Shown: positions 10,414 through 20,602 of the stretch, in pieces | Numbering within the stretch: the stretch's first letter is position 1 | Layout: every line of letters begins with the position of its first letter | Assembly (NCBI GenBank): GCA_027575765.1 | Contig: JANBPT010000016.1 | Span: forward strand, 1 to 64,000 | Origin: Tieghemiomyces parasiticus | Lineage: Eukaryota > Kickxellomycota > Dimargaritomycetes > Dimargaritales > Dimargaritaceae | Direction: 5' to 3' | DNA: 64,000 nucleotides | The notes under the pieces: model-generated | The model's input: only the letters and a program-made list of their open reading frames with translations | Database searches by the model: none | What the model was told of the DNA's origin: nothing | Position numbers and translations under genes: made by a program

Positions 10414-13341
10414 TCAAAAGCCCGGGGCCACGTCCGACCCTTCCTCTTCTTCGTCTTCATCACCATCCTCGTCTTCCTCCTCCTCTTCTTCGTCCTCGTC
10501 TTCACCTTCCTCGTCTTCCTCGGCCCGATTAACCCCGATACCGTGGTACGCGTCACGCTCACGGGCGTACCGGGCCTTGTCGGCATCGGCCTTGGCCTGC
10601 CAGGGGGCGCGTTCCTCCAGCGACAGGTCCTTCCACTTGAGCGCCACAGCCTTACTGACCGGCCCGACGGACGACCCGGGGTACTGAGGGGCGTAGATGG
10701 GTCGCATTTCGCGCAGGTAGAACAGAAACGCCGACATGGGGTGGCGGGGCATGTCGGGCTTAGCACGCTTGCGGCGCCGGCTATGCGGGCTGTCCCCGTG
10801 GGCAATCGCGGCCGCGGCGGCTTTACTCTCGGCCGCGGCGGCCTGGGCGAGGGCCATGTCCTTCTTGGACCGCCGGGTAAAGACGTAGTCGGGGTTTTTA
10901 AACTTGAAATCGTCCTTGAGGGCCTGGGCCCGGCGGTTATACGTCTGGCGTTCCATGTCAGGCAGCGCGCGCCACTGGTCGCCGATCGAGCGGCTTATTT
11001 CCGATACGGTCATGTTGGGGTTCTCACTGAGTAACCGGCGGCGCATGTCCTGATTGAAGATCAGATAAGCGTTCATGGGCCGCTTGAGGCGTTCCGGCGT
11101 GACTGGGCTGGTCACCTCCGTACCGCTACCCTTCCTGCCCGCCCCGTTCGGCTTAGTGTCCCGTCCCCGTTTCCCGCCGAGCACCTTGGACGATCCATCC
11201 TCAGCTTTGGCCGCGGTGCCGCCCCCGCTGATGCGTCGGGTATTGTTGGGTCGGCGGGTATAGACAAAGTCCGGATGGTCTTGGGTGAACTTTGTTTTGA
11301 GGTCGCGCGCGCGCTGGTAAAACAGCTGCTTGCGCTCGTCGGGCATCTGGGACCACTCCTCGCCCAAAAGTTTGCTCTGCTCGGCGGTGCTGATGTGCGG
11401 CGACTCGATCTTGTACTGCGCCCGGCGCTCACTGGAGAACACCAAGAAAGCATTCATGGGTCGCTTGAGTTTGGCCGGCGGCGAGAGGGTCTCGGTGATC
11501 TCCCCTGCTGCCGCGTCGGCACTACCTAGTGAGCTAGGCTCACCGGGCACTGCCGGGATCTGGAGCGGGGCAGGCCGGGTCTTGGGCCTGGTTATAATTT
11601 CAAGCGGCACCGCGGAGGAAGTGACAGGAGAAGCAGCGTGGATGACCCTAGTCGGTTGCGGGGCGAATCTGACTGTAGGGGATGCCAAGTTCACCGTTAG
11701 CATCGAAGTCGGTACAGACTGCGCGGTCGGTGGCACGGACGGCGTACGAGAGGCGGGTAGGTATACGGCGGAGGGAGGGCCAGGCAGATTGGTCGGGCCG
11801 CCGGCAGCGTACGGCGTAGACTGAGGATGGTGCCGAGAAAGCGGGGATGGTGGTACATGTGGGAGTGCCGGTAATTTGGCCAATGGCGAAGAAGGTGGTG
11901 CGGCCGCGGGGGACGGACGGTGCGCCGCGGATGTCGTCTGCGGGGACGGCGGAGGTAAAGGCCGGGTGGGGGTCGCCGCAATACGCGGGTCGGCCGGTAA
12001 TTTGCGGCCGGGCGTCGGGGAGTTGACCCCGGGCAGGCTGAAGCTGGTATTGGTAGACGAGCCGCCACTGATTTCAAACGGCCCACCAAAGGTACCTAGG
12101 CTTGCCGGGGCGGTTGACGTAGTGGTCATGGGCTGCAGCACGGAGACCCGGTCCATCTGGTGGTGAGTATTGAGGAAATTGGGTTGGCGAAGAATTGCGT
12201 TCAGCGAAGCGTGCGAGTTGGCTGCGCTCAGATTGGAGTCGGGGGCCGGAGGGGCCGGGTCCGACGAACTGTGAAGCATATTTATGTGATGAGGCGGGAA
12301 GGCTGAGAAGGCGTCGAACCGTTGGTCGTTGAGTAACTGGTGAACTCCTTCATTAGCGTTCCTGCCGACTGCCCCCAGGGCCGTAGGGACCAGGGATGAC
12401 GAATCAATGCCAGCGAGGCTAGTGGCGCTTAGATCGGCACCGTCCTGACCGTCGTGAGACCCACTAAAATTGAACATGCCTGTAGAATTAGCTGCTGGCG
12501 GCCACGGCGGAATAAATTCGGTCCCAGCCGGACTCGATAGATTGGCCAGGTGTGGCGATACGGCGCTCTGCCGCAGGGAAGCCTGGTTCAACGGCTGCTG
12601 GTGGTGAGTCGGCGCGGCACCCTGGTGGGGGGTGGTTGGGACCCGCATCGCTGCGGCCGGGGCCTGTGCATACGGCTGGTACTGGGGCGTAGGGGACTGC
12701 TGAGACGATACGTGGTAGCGGTTAGACTGCGGCGACTGGTGGTGCTGGTGGTTCGGGTGGGTCTGTGGTGACTGTGGCGGCTGGGTGTGTAAGGGAAGGT
12801 GGGCGAGCGAGGGGGACTGGGCGTAGTAGGCGAACTGGTGGTCGGCGGCGACGGTGGGGTGTCCGCTGGGATTTCGGGACAATGGGAAGGGAAGGTGGCC
12901 AGTCAGCTGCGGGCTGGTCACGTCGAACGCCACCGGTTGGCCTCCCGCCGAGCTCAGGTACGATGAATGCGGTTGCTGTTGCTGTTGCTGCTGTTGTTGT
13001 TGTTGCTGCTGCTGTTGCTGCTGCACCGATGGGTATGGTGCCACCTGCGGGAGGTTCTGCACCGAACCGTATAACGAGGTACCGTTACTAGGTTTCCACT
13101 CTCCACCATTGAGGTAGCCGCGGTTGACGTGGGCCGACCGTGCAGTCGGCCGTTGCATGGGCAGGCCGGTGAACATTGACTGGGTAAAATGTTCATAGCC
13201 CCCGTAGGGAGCGGAAGATAATTGGGCGACATTGGCCGGCGGACCCCCGCCACCGTAGGAATCATTAGGGTCGGGTGGTTGAGTGAGATTCTGGAACATA
13301 TACGGGGTGTGATTTGGGTTGTTCTGGTAAGGGTGTGCCAT
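10414..13341 (-). CDS. Triple HMG-box protein with polyQ and acidic tail
   Basis: Predicted nuclear DNA-binding protein of 975 aa, one exon. The start is the ATG at 13341 (MAHPYQNN); the frame is open further upstream, but that part reads like untranslated leader. The N-terminal ~600 residues are disordered (Gln/Pro/Ser/His-rich) with a 17-Gln run at 107-123. HMG box 1 starts at Leu625 (LKRPMNAFLVF), box 2 at Leu752 (LKRPMNAYLIF), box 3 near Met864 (PRHPMSAFLFYLREM). Boxes 1 and 2 begin RPMNAF/Y and end in DFVYTRRP and DYVFTRRS tails, the pattern of sequence-specific SOX/MAT-type boxes. Box 3 looks like HMGB non-specific boxes (WKDLSLEER, ADKARYARE), and residues ~938-968 are almost all Asp/Glu, as in HMGB tails. 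A basic KRGRDTK-type segment lies between boxes 1 and 2. Candidate regulator of development or mating, by family only; no mating-locus neighbours are seen. Confidence 0.92.
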   Translation of the reverse strand: MAHPYQNNPNHTPYMFQNLTQPPDPNDSYGGGGPPANVAQLSSAPYGGYEHFTQSMFTGLPMQRPTARSAHVNRGYLNGGEWKPSNGTSLYGSVQNLPQVAPYPSVQQQQQQQQQQQQQQQQQPHSSYLSSAGGQPVAFDVTSPQLTGHLPFPLSRNPSGHPTVAADHQFAYYAQSPSLAHLPLHTQPPQSPQTHPNHQHHQSPQSNRYHVSSQQSPTPQYQPYAQAPAAAMRVPTTPHQGAAPTHHQQPLNQASLRQSAVSPHLANLSSPAGTEFIPPWPPAANSTGMFNFSGSHDGQDGADLSATSLAGIDSSSLVPTALGAVGRNANEGVHQLLNDQRFDAFSAFPPHHINMLHSSSDPAPPAPDSNLSAANSHASLNAILRQPNFLNTHHQMDRVSVLQPMTTTSTAPASLGTFGGPFEISGGSSTNTSFSLPGVNSPTPGRKLPADPRIAATPTRPLPPPSPQTTSAAHRPSPAAAPPSSPLAKLPALPHVPPSPLSRHHPQSTPYAAGGPTNLPGPPSAVYLPASRTPSVPPTAQSVPTSMLTVNLASPTVRFAPQPTRVIHAASPVTSSAVPLEIITRPKTRPAPLQIPAVPGEPSSLGSADAAAGEITETLSPPAKLKRPMNAFLVFSSERRAQYKIESPHISTAEQSKLLGEEWSQMPDERKQLFYQRARDLKTKFTQDHPDFVYTRRPNNTRRISGGGTAAKAEDGSSKVLGGKRGRDTKPNGAGRKGSGTEVTSPVTPERLKRPMNAYLIFNQDMRRRLLSENPNMTVSEISRSIGDQWRALPDMERQTYNRRAQALKDDFKFKNPDYVFTRRSKKDMALAQAAAAESKAAAAAIAHGDSPHSRRRKRAKPDMPRHPMSAFLFYLREMRPIYAPQYPGSSVGPVSKAVALKWKDLSLEERAPWQAKADADKARYARERDAYHGIGVNRAEEDEEGEDEDEEEEEEDEDGDEDEEEEGSDVAPGF
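12973..13023 (-). repeat. CAG/CAA repeat encoding polyglutamine
   Basis: Seventeen consecutive Gln codons (mixed CAG and CAA) in frame within the HMG-box gene, residues 107-123. The interrupted pattern argues for selection on the polyGln itself rather than a pure slippage tract. Length may vary between strains. Confidence 0.95.
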
Positions 13342-16300
13342 GGCTATGCAAGTGTGTGTGTGCACGTGCTGGGGAGCCACAGTTTCGGGTCGGTCTCGGC
13401 GGTGATGTAATAAAGGCAGAGTTAGACAGGTATTAGGAAAGGAAAGTGATGTGCTGAGAGCGGGTGGGGCGGCCGGTGGCCTACCAGCCGGTCGGAGTGG
13501 CCGCAAGAGAGAAATGTGGGCGAAAGGGAAAATGATACGGGGGGATGGTTACGCCGAAGGCGGAGTACAATAGAGGGGAATAGGTAGTATTAGCTAACCC
13601 ACGATAAGTACGGAGGCCGGCGCTTAAGAGAAAACAGATATTGAGAAGGTCGAAGCAAGATACGTAAAAGCCTAAAAATTGACAGTATCAAATAAAACAA
13701 GAAGACTAGTGTATTCTTGCGAAACAAAAGACGGCCGCCAGGGACGTAAAAGAGAAGGGGTGGTGGGTTGTAAATGGAAGGGGTAACGTCAAGAAAATGT
13801 GAAGGGTTAAGTAATGCCAGACGCGCGTGGTAACGGACTACGCAGGGCATGTGGAAAATGGGTTGTAGTGTGGAGGGGATGGGAAGGGAGACGCCGGGGC
13901 TGTACGAGGTCACGCAGGTACATCACGGGTACACAGGCGCAGGCCAAGCGCAATGGGACGAGATAGGGAAGGTGGGAGGGGTGTGAAAGAATAAAAGGTG
14001 TGTTAGTGCTGGGCGAGGCTGTGGGTGCGTGTTGTATCTAGCAAGTGCGACGGGGCCGCCCGACTGCCGTGTGCATCGTTAAGTGGCCATAAACGCCCCC
14101 CCCTTTAAAGACGCTCAATAACATCCAAGGTAGCTGCCGCCCCAACCGGGCATGCAGTGGGGTAAGGGGAAGGGATTGAAGGAGAAAAGTGGGAACGTTC
14201 GCAGTGAATCAAGGCCAGGGAGGGGTGCCGTGGCGGAACCAAAACACCGGGAACCTACTGGTACCTTCGGCGGCAGCGGCGACCGATTTCGCGTATGAGG
14301 AGTAAAGAGACTTGCTGAATATCCAGCGGAAGGGATATCTCCCCCTCCTAAGTAAGGCATACGACGATAACCGAGCACTACCACTGGTGCACACATATAC
14401 ACACACATTAGCGCAGGGCCAGTAAAGGCTGTATGCAGGTGTATGCCCACTACTCGGCCCACCACAGCGAACCCCTTTAGACAATTGCAAAGGAATTCGG
14501 CTTAACCACAGAGAACTAATGTGCTGATTGGACCGGGCCGGTGTGTCCCGAATAGAATGGCAGAGTATACTTGTCAGGTGGACCACTTACGATTGGAGGT
14601 ATCAGGAGGTTTGCAGGTTCAGATCGATGTAAGTGGGTCGATCAGTCCTCGAAAATGCGGGGCCAAAGTGAGTAGGTTATCTGGCGGCTGGAGAGTAGCG
14701 GAGCAATCTTGGAGTCGCATAGGTGAGCATGGAATGAACTTGGCCAACCATGGGTGATACAAAGGGGGGAAGGACCGTTTCCGCCTGGGCTGAAACTACA
14801 ACGTAGCGGCCAGACATATTCAAAGAGGTAAAGAGCAGCGCGAGGGTAGTGAGATTGTTGTGGAGTAGTTGTGACGGTAGACTATGGTTAATATGGCAGA
14901 CTGGAAAGATCAAGGCCGGTGTGATGTAAAAATAAAAAGTTCCAAAAAAAGAAGGGACCAGGCGGAAGCAAGGAATGGGTATCCAAAAAGGATCCGATCA
15001 AAAGAGGATTGGGAGAAGCGCCCGTAAGTGGAAGTAGGCGTATGCCACCCGGTCACCGTAAAAGGCGAATTGGGAAGGCATAAGAAAGCGGAAGTGGCAG
15101 TTCCTGGACCAAGCGCTTCCACGCCGCCCACGGCAAAGGGGATAATGTGGCAGGGTCAACAACCGCAAGGCGCATACAGCAGGCGGTAGATTATGCCATG
15201 GCCGCATCGAGAGATTGGAGGCTGAGGATTCGGAGAGTTGGTTGCAGGCGAACCAACATAATGAAGACCACACTGACAGCGGGTACAAGGGCACCCCTTT
15301 GGTCCACAGCCTGCACAACCGTAGCCCCCCTTTCATGTTCTCCGTGGCACATCGGTGGATCAGGGGTGCCAACCACCTTGCGCAGGAGGCAGGACAGCTA
15401 GGCGGCGGTGATCAGACGGCGACTACAAGGGGTCCATTGCGCAGGAAATTTAGCAGGCTCGCCTGGCAGCCCTGTACTCCTGCATGTCCTCGCAGGCCGG
15501 CTAGGGGCGGTGGTCCAACCAGCAGCGTGTGTCGGAATATGGTGGACACCATGCCGACAGTTACCAGGCCGGGTCCAGCGTGCAGAACATGGGGGCTGCT
15601 TACCTCTTACATTTACTAGGCCGAGGAAGGACGGAGACAATCCAGGTGGACGGTGGGGAACAGCTATAGTTGGTCCTTTTCTGGTGTTTTGGGTTGGGTA
15701 CAGACCCTATGCAGGGGGGCTGTCCAATGGGAGGGTCCACAAAGAGAAGATGGAAACAACCAAACCGATGGAGGTTAACCTTGGCAGCAGACCCGTACGA
15801 CCAATAAGCGTCTAATGGCCGGCGCTGCGCAGACACGGCGCTGGCTGGCTGTCCAAATCAACAGCAACGGAGCCACCGTGTAATGCGCAGGGATCCTGCC
15901 TGAGCGGCCCGCCAGAAGCATTCCAGCGGGAGAGCGCTTCAATATGTCGGGCTTTAGGCCGCAGCGCAGATAATCATATAAAGTACCTTCAACGCAGAGG
16001 GACTCTGGGCGTCTGAATTAACGGATGCGAAAGAATATGGTGGGTAACCCCGGGGGGTGAATACTGCTCTCCTGGGTGGGAGGAGGGTGCCTATCGGCCG
16101 AAACACAGGAGACCAAAGGGGGAGAGAGAGTATCAAAAAGATGGATATGACGAAGGTGTGTGTGTGCGTGTGCGCGAGCGGGCAGCAGGGAAAAAAGGGC
16201 ACCCTAGAGGGGGTGGGCGGGAGATGGCGTATATAAGAGTCGAAATGTTTGAGAGACAGGGCGAATAAATAAGGGAGTAGTGATAAAGAAGGGGAGGGAG

Positions 16301-16923
16301 ACGGGAGGGCGCAGCAGACACTGCCCTAAACCTTGGTGGAAGGAGGGGTCGCTGAATGCGGATTGGCGACAGTGGGAGGCGTGGTGGAGTGAGGGAGGGT
16401 GACCGGGCCAATGGGGGGAGGGCGTATGCGTGGAGCGCATACAAGGGGCACGCGTGCGACGTGACGAGGGTCGCAAGTAGGCCGACCCGCATATCCGTGT
16501 CGGATTCTCGCCTTCCCGCCGGGTCACTCGTCGCCCCAAATCCGGCAGGGTAAATGCGGCGATCCAGGACCGCGGTGCCAAGGACAGGATAACCAGGGAG
16601 GAGGGAAGGGAGGGTGGACACGCGCACGCGGGCCGTTGGCCCAAGCGATGGGGGGTGTGGGAAAGCGGGCGAGAGCCTACAGTCCGCGGCTCGCTGGTCA
16701 GGCGGGCCAGGGTGGGTGGGTCAGTCGGCTGGTCGAATCATGCGGCAGCCCGGGTGGCGTGGCGGAGACTACGCCGGCCTAGCTGTGGTGGAAGCAAGGG
16801 GCGTGCCCCGGTGGACTAGGGGCGGGGCGAGCCAGGCTTGGTGAACGAGGGCGCCCGCTGGCATCCGCTTTAGGTCCGGACAAAGTGGACCCAGACTGGG
16901 CGGGACGGCCGGACGGCAGGGGA

Positions 16924-17130
16924 GCTATAAAAGCATATCCAGGAGGCGCGGCCGGCGGCTGCAGTTCCGCGCAATTAATCGGTCGGTCCCATCAGTCGAG
17001 CGGTCGATAAAGAACTTGCCCTCCGACAGTATTAAAAGTCTCCGCAGCGGCGGCGCTCAGGTCCGAGCTGTTCCGCTCGTCCCTTTTCACCCCACCACCC
17101 CCGCCCTTTTCATTTGTTCTCCGATCCTAC
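16924..17130 (+). promoter_or_regulatory. Orphan promoter-like segment (TATA, CT-rich tract)
   Basis: A TATAAAA box begins at 16926. A second AT-rich TATTAAAAG element lies near 17030, followed by a strongly pyrimidine-rich stretch at about 17070-17130. This is the same order seen in front of the small mitochondrial gene at 38248 and MSH2. No convincing coding sequence follows: frames after 17130 are short and unrecognised. It may drive a non-coding RNA or a small spliced gene. The assignment is pattern-based only. Confidence 0.3.
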
Positions 17131-17705
17131 CGTCAAGTGGGGGTGACAATCGGCGTGGCGGGCTACGCCACCCCCAGCCTCCGTCATGATCCGTGCGGAC
17201 GTCGGCTGGCTCGGCAATACAGGGGCCGCATTAGACTCGGGCTGGCGCGGAATGGTGGGGTCAACTGGTTGGCAGTGGCTCTGTGTGTTTGTCTCCATCG
17301 TTTCCGAGTCTCACTGCTCCGTGCCATCCCGCCTGACCTACTGGCCAAGAATGAGCACCCTTACAAGTCATAGCAGCTCCTGCGTAACCTACAACATTCC
17401 CATGTCAGTATGGGGGATATTGCACGTGCCACCTGACCCAGTCAGTGGGTGCCAGGGCATTCCCCTGGCATGGCCAAATTCACCTCCGCGGAAAGCTTAC
17501 GTCGACCACGGCCCGCATTGTGGCTGCGACTTGGCCACTACCTAATACCTTCAAGGCTCACTTGCGTGCTACTGGCATGGTTTGCACAACTGGGGTCGGT
17601 ATAAAGAAGCCAATGATATTGTATTTATTTGAGGCTAAGTTAGAATTTACAAGCTAGAATGTAACCTTTCAGGCCAAGTATACTAGTCTAGGTAAGGTAA
17701 GGCTT

Positions 17706-17723
17706 GGTTTTATATATAAAACC
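17706..17723. repeat. Perfect 18-bp palindrome
   Basis: GGTTTTATATATAAAACC is exactly self-complementary. It lies 63 bases past the stop codon of the minus-strand gene ending at 17786, so it falls in its likely 3'UTR or polyadenylation region. It could act as an RNA hairpin or an AT-rich efficiency element; no direct evidence. Confidence 0.6.
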
Positions 17724-17785
17724 TAAAATACAGCAAGTACGCAGCATTCAACTCGGCAGCTGTCCTTGAGCGAGTCCTGCATTAT

Positions 17786-19113
17786 TCACTGGGGGTCAGT
17801 CTGCAGCATGGCGAGTAGTGCCTGGTTTGCGTCGGGAATATCCGTCTCCTCGTCGGCTGGATCTACGCCCTGGAGAATCTTTACAATATCGCCCGACCTA
17901 CGGGTCAGGATGCGGCTCAGTTCGCCGATAGTGGTCTGGAGGGCGGCCAGCTCAGCCTGGTAGGACCCGCCCTGCAATTTGACGTGCTCACGCATGACAG
18001 GGACGTCCAATGTCGCGGCCAGAGCTTGGAGTTTCTGATTTCAGGGCGACGGTATGTCGAGCGTGGCGTAAAGTGTGTAAGTAATAAGTACGCACTCACC
18101 AGACCGCATGATGTACAAATAGAGATGGTAATAACCGTAGATGAGCTCTACCGGGATCGTGCCATTTACCTCATAGTGCCGATGCTTATCCTTCATGTAG
18201 CGGAGTGACTTTTGTAAGCGGGCCAGCCGGCTGCGCAGTTGGGCGTATCTGAACATAGTGGTACAGCACACACGGGGGGGGGGTAAGGCGCAAGAGTGAT
18301 CAATGTTTGCCACTAGGCACTTCCCTGACGACCGGGCTGGCTAGCTTGTGTTATGATGATGGGTAGTATCAGACATCGCTATGTGTACCTACCGTTGAAC
18401 GGCTCGCTTGTCACCGGAAGGTGCTTCGGCCGGCCACGCCTCGGGAAAGCTCTCGAGCCAAGTGCCGCTTAGGGAGGGATGCAGAGGTAAAGGAAGATGG
18501 ACAGTTCGGTAAGGAGGAAAGTAATGGGAGGGGTATTATGCCAATGTAGTAAGGACGGTGCGACGTGCCGGGTGGAACCCAGTACTGGGTTTGGCCGCTT
18601 TCCATATCGTTACATGATGGACCCGTCGCCACTACTACTTACCCAAGGTCACCCGCGGGGGGCAATGTGACGGGCACGACTGGCACCATAGCCTGGTCGT
18701 TAATCTCGCGGCATTTCAGTTGCCACAACAGTTGGTTGCGAGTCTGCTGGTTGATGGAAGCCAGGCACCGTTTTCTGAGCTCGACATTAACTGGGTCGGA
18801 GGGGGGGAGGGCCAAGCCATAGGTGGGGCCACGGTGTTGACGCAACGTGCGCGTTAAGTTGAAAATAGGTTTACCCTTACCGATGGTAGCTGACTGCCAG
18901 GTTTGCTCCAAGTCACCTCCGGTCGTCCTGGCGTTCTATGGAATGCCAAAGTAGGTACTTACTCCGCTGTGTTAGACCTTGGAGCACCAGGTCAGGGATC
19001 GCATCTTCCTTCTCCTGGAATTCCGCCGGAATTTCAAAAGGCTGGTCGAGAAAAGGGGCTTGCTGATCTATGAAGTCACCTATGCGGGTTACGCCCTGTG
19101 GGTTGGACTCCAT
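17786..19113 (-). CDS. Unidentified 295-aa protein, five exons
   Basis: Model: exons 19113-18963, 18916-18643, 18467-18393, 18248-18100 and 18024-17786. All junctions use GT/AG and the total of 888 nt keeps frame to the stop. Donors are GTAAGT, GTAAGT, GTAGGT and GTGAGT. The start is the ATG at 19113 (MESNPQGVTRIG). I do not recognise the family. The N-terminal half is Gln/Pro-containing with a charged helix-like section (PVNVELRKRCLASINQQTRN). The C-terminal half is strongly helical, with RYAQLRSRLARLQKSLRYMK joined by splicing to an alpha-helical tail (AELAALQTTIGELSRILTRR), suggesting a coiled-coil subunit of a nuclear or cytoskeletal complex (inference). There is no signal peptide or membrane segment. 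The first intron (46 nt) is short, and an alternative donor inside exon 2 cannot be excluded. Confidence 0.65.
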
Positions 19114-19503
19114 AGCAAGGAACTGTAAACGAATGGGGCTGAATGAGCGGTGGTCTAGGTGGGTGAAAATCGAGCGGGGTCGAATTCCAGGTAAGTTAGG
19201 GCTCACGAAGGTAAGCTAGCAAACGACGGAGAACGAATGTAAATAGTAAACCCTAGATGGTTCATGAGCAGCAGAAAGCTTTACACTCCGTAGCCTCAGA
19301 ACAGCCAATTTATCCTTGGCTGCACTCCATACGCACGTCTGACCTATTTTTTGTTCGCCTCCTAACCTTACTTCTTCTACCCAACTTTGCTAAACCACGT
19401 TTATGATACACTTTTTAGATCCTCCTACTGGCAACGCCGTATCAACGACCTCAACAGTACAATATAAACCCCTCTCTCTATTACTCCAGCTGGCCAGCGA
19501 GCA

Positions 19504-20107
19504 TTACTCCTGGTCCTCGACGTCCGGCGGTGGCGGTCCACAAGGTTGGACCATTTTCTATCAATGTACCCACGCAAGACAGATTTGATCGGTGAGCGTG
19601 AACAGGCAGTGTGGTTAGTAGTGCTCAGCAAGGCAACCAACTCAGGCGGCGGTAACTTCCCTAACCATGGGTTGCTCTGAGGGCCGAACCTTCCGCAAGT
19701 ATACGTCCAATCAGGGTACACTTACTTGGAGCATATTGAAACGACAACGCGCCCGACTTTCGTTCTCAGTCACGGCGACGAGGCTGAGCAGATTAGGGTG
19801 GCCGACGACAGAGGCGTATGTGTCCCGGTGCTGGTTGACAAGCCAGTGACTATGGAAAGAAGTGAGAGGGTGTGGGGGGGCAAGGGTTAGCGTTACGAGT
19901 TTGATTGCGGACGAAGGGTAGAGCCTGCGTTCAACCACGAATAGCAGAGTTACATTCGCTTCATGTATATTGGCGGGGCCCCGTAAAGTGGAGTCTTGGC
20001 CACCACCGTATTCACAGCAATTCTTACTATCTCGTGGTCTCGGCATCACCCGTTCCGATGAAGCGGGCTCGGGCCAGCTGGAAATCTTGCGCGGCGGCGT
20101 TGTTCAT
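19504..20107 (-). CDS. SF3B5: Splicing factor 3b subunit 5 (SF3b10)
   Basis: Small U2 snRNP SF3b subunit, part of the complex that recognises the intron branch site. Three exons: 20107-20028, 19849-19726 and 19557-19504, giving ~85 aa against 86 in human. Introns are 178 and 168 nt, with GTAAGA/GTAAGT donors and TAG acceptors. The protein reads QDFQLARARFIGTGDAETTR in exon 1, then HWLVNQHRDTYASVVGH and TENESRARCRFNM in exon 2, and KMVQPCGPPPPD before the stop. Each block matches the family signatures (YIGTGHADTTK, WLVNQHRDSY, ENESKARVRFN, MLQPCGPP). A single-frame search would miss this gene because no exon exceeds ~125 nt. It lies in tandem with the citrate carrier gene upstream; the ~500 bp between them must hold its promoter. 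Confidence 0.95.
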
Positions 20108-20602
20108 AACGGAATGCGGTGGCGAGAGAGGAAAAAAGTGGTAATGTAGAATGAAGCAAAAAAATACAGAATAGGGAATTCCACAAGAGCAGAAACGAAA
20201 ATGTAAAGAATGTGTGAGTTAAACTAAGGGATTCCGGTGGACAGTAGATTCGAGGCTAGCTTTTAGGCCTAAGGCAGATTGGTTAGTGTGAATCCCCCGT
20301 ATCCCTGCTTCCTGTCCACGGAGATCAGTTGAGATTCTCTTTATTTTTCTTAAAAAAGACGGGGGGGGCTCTATTCATAGTTGCACCGTTAAACTGCAGA
20401 TTGTACTAGGCCTTGTGTACATAACCAACAATTACATCAAGGTGGTGGTTTTATTCATACAGAGTGGTCCATGTAACTGAAATATCCTGTGCCATAACCG
20501 AACATCTTTTTTCGTACCTGACAGTGGCACCGCCTCTTCCCTTTCTCCACACCCCTCCCCCCGTTCACACATACACATATATATATATGCATACCCAGAT
20601 AT

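Larger units (their letters stand above)
13342..17785. other. Long gene-poor region upstream of HMG-box gene
   Basis: About 4.4 kb with no protein-coding frame I can support. The part next to 13342 is the leader and promoter of the HMG-box gene. 14.0-16.6 kb holds only short, composition-driven frames. A promoter-like unit (see 16924-17130) lies near the right end. A GT-rich microsatellite-like run sits near 16156-16174. Confidence 0.5.
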
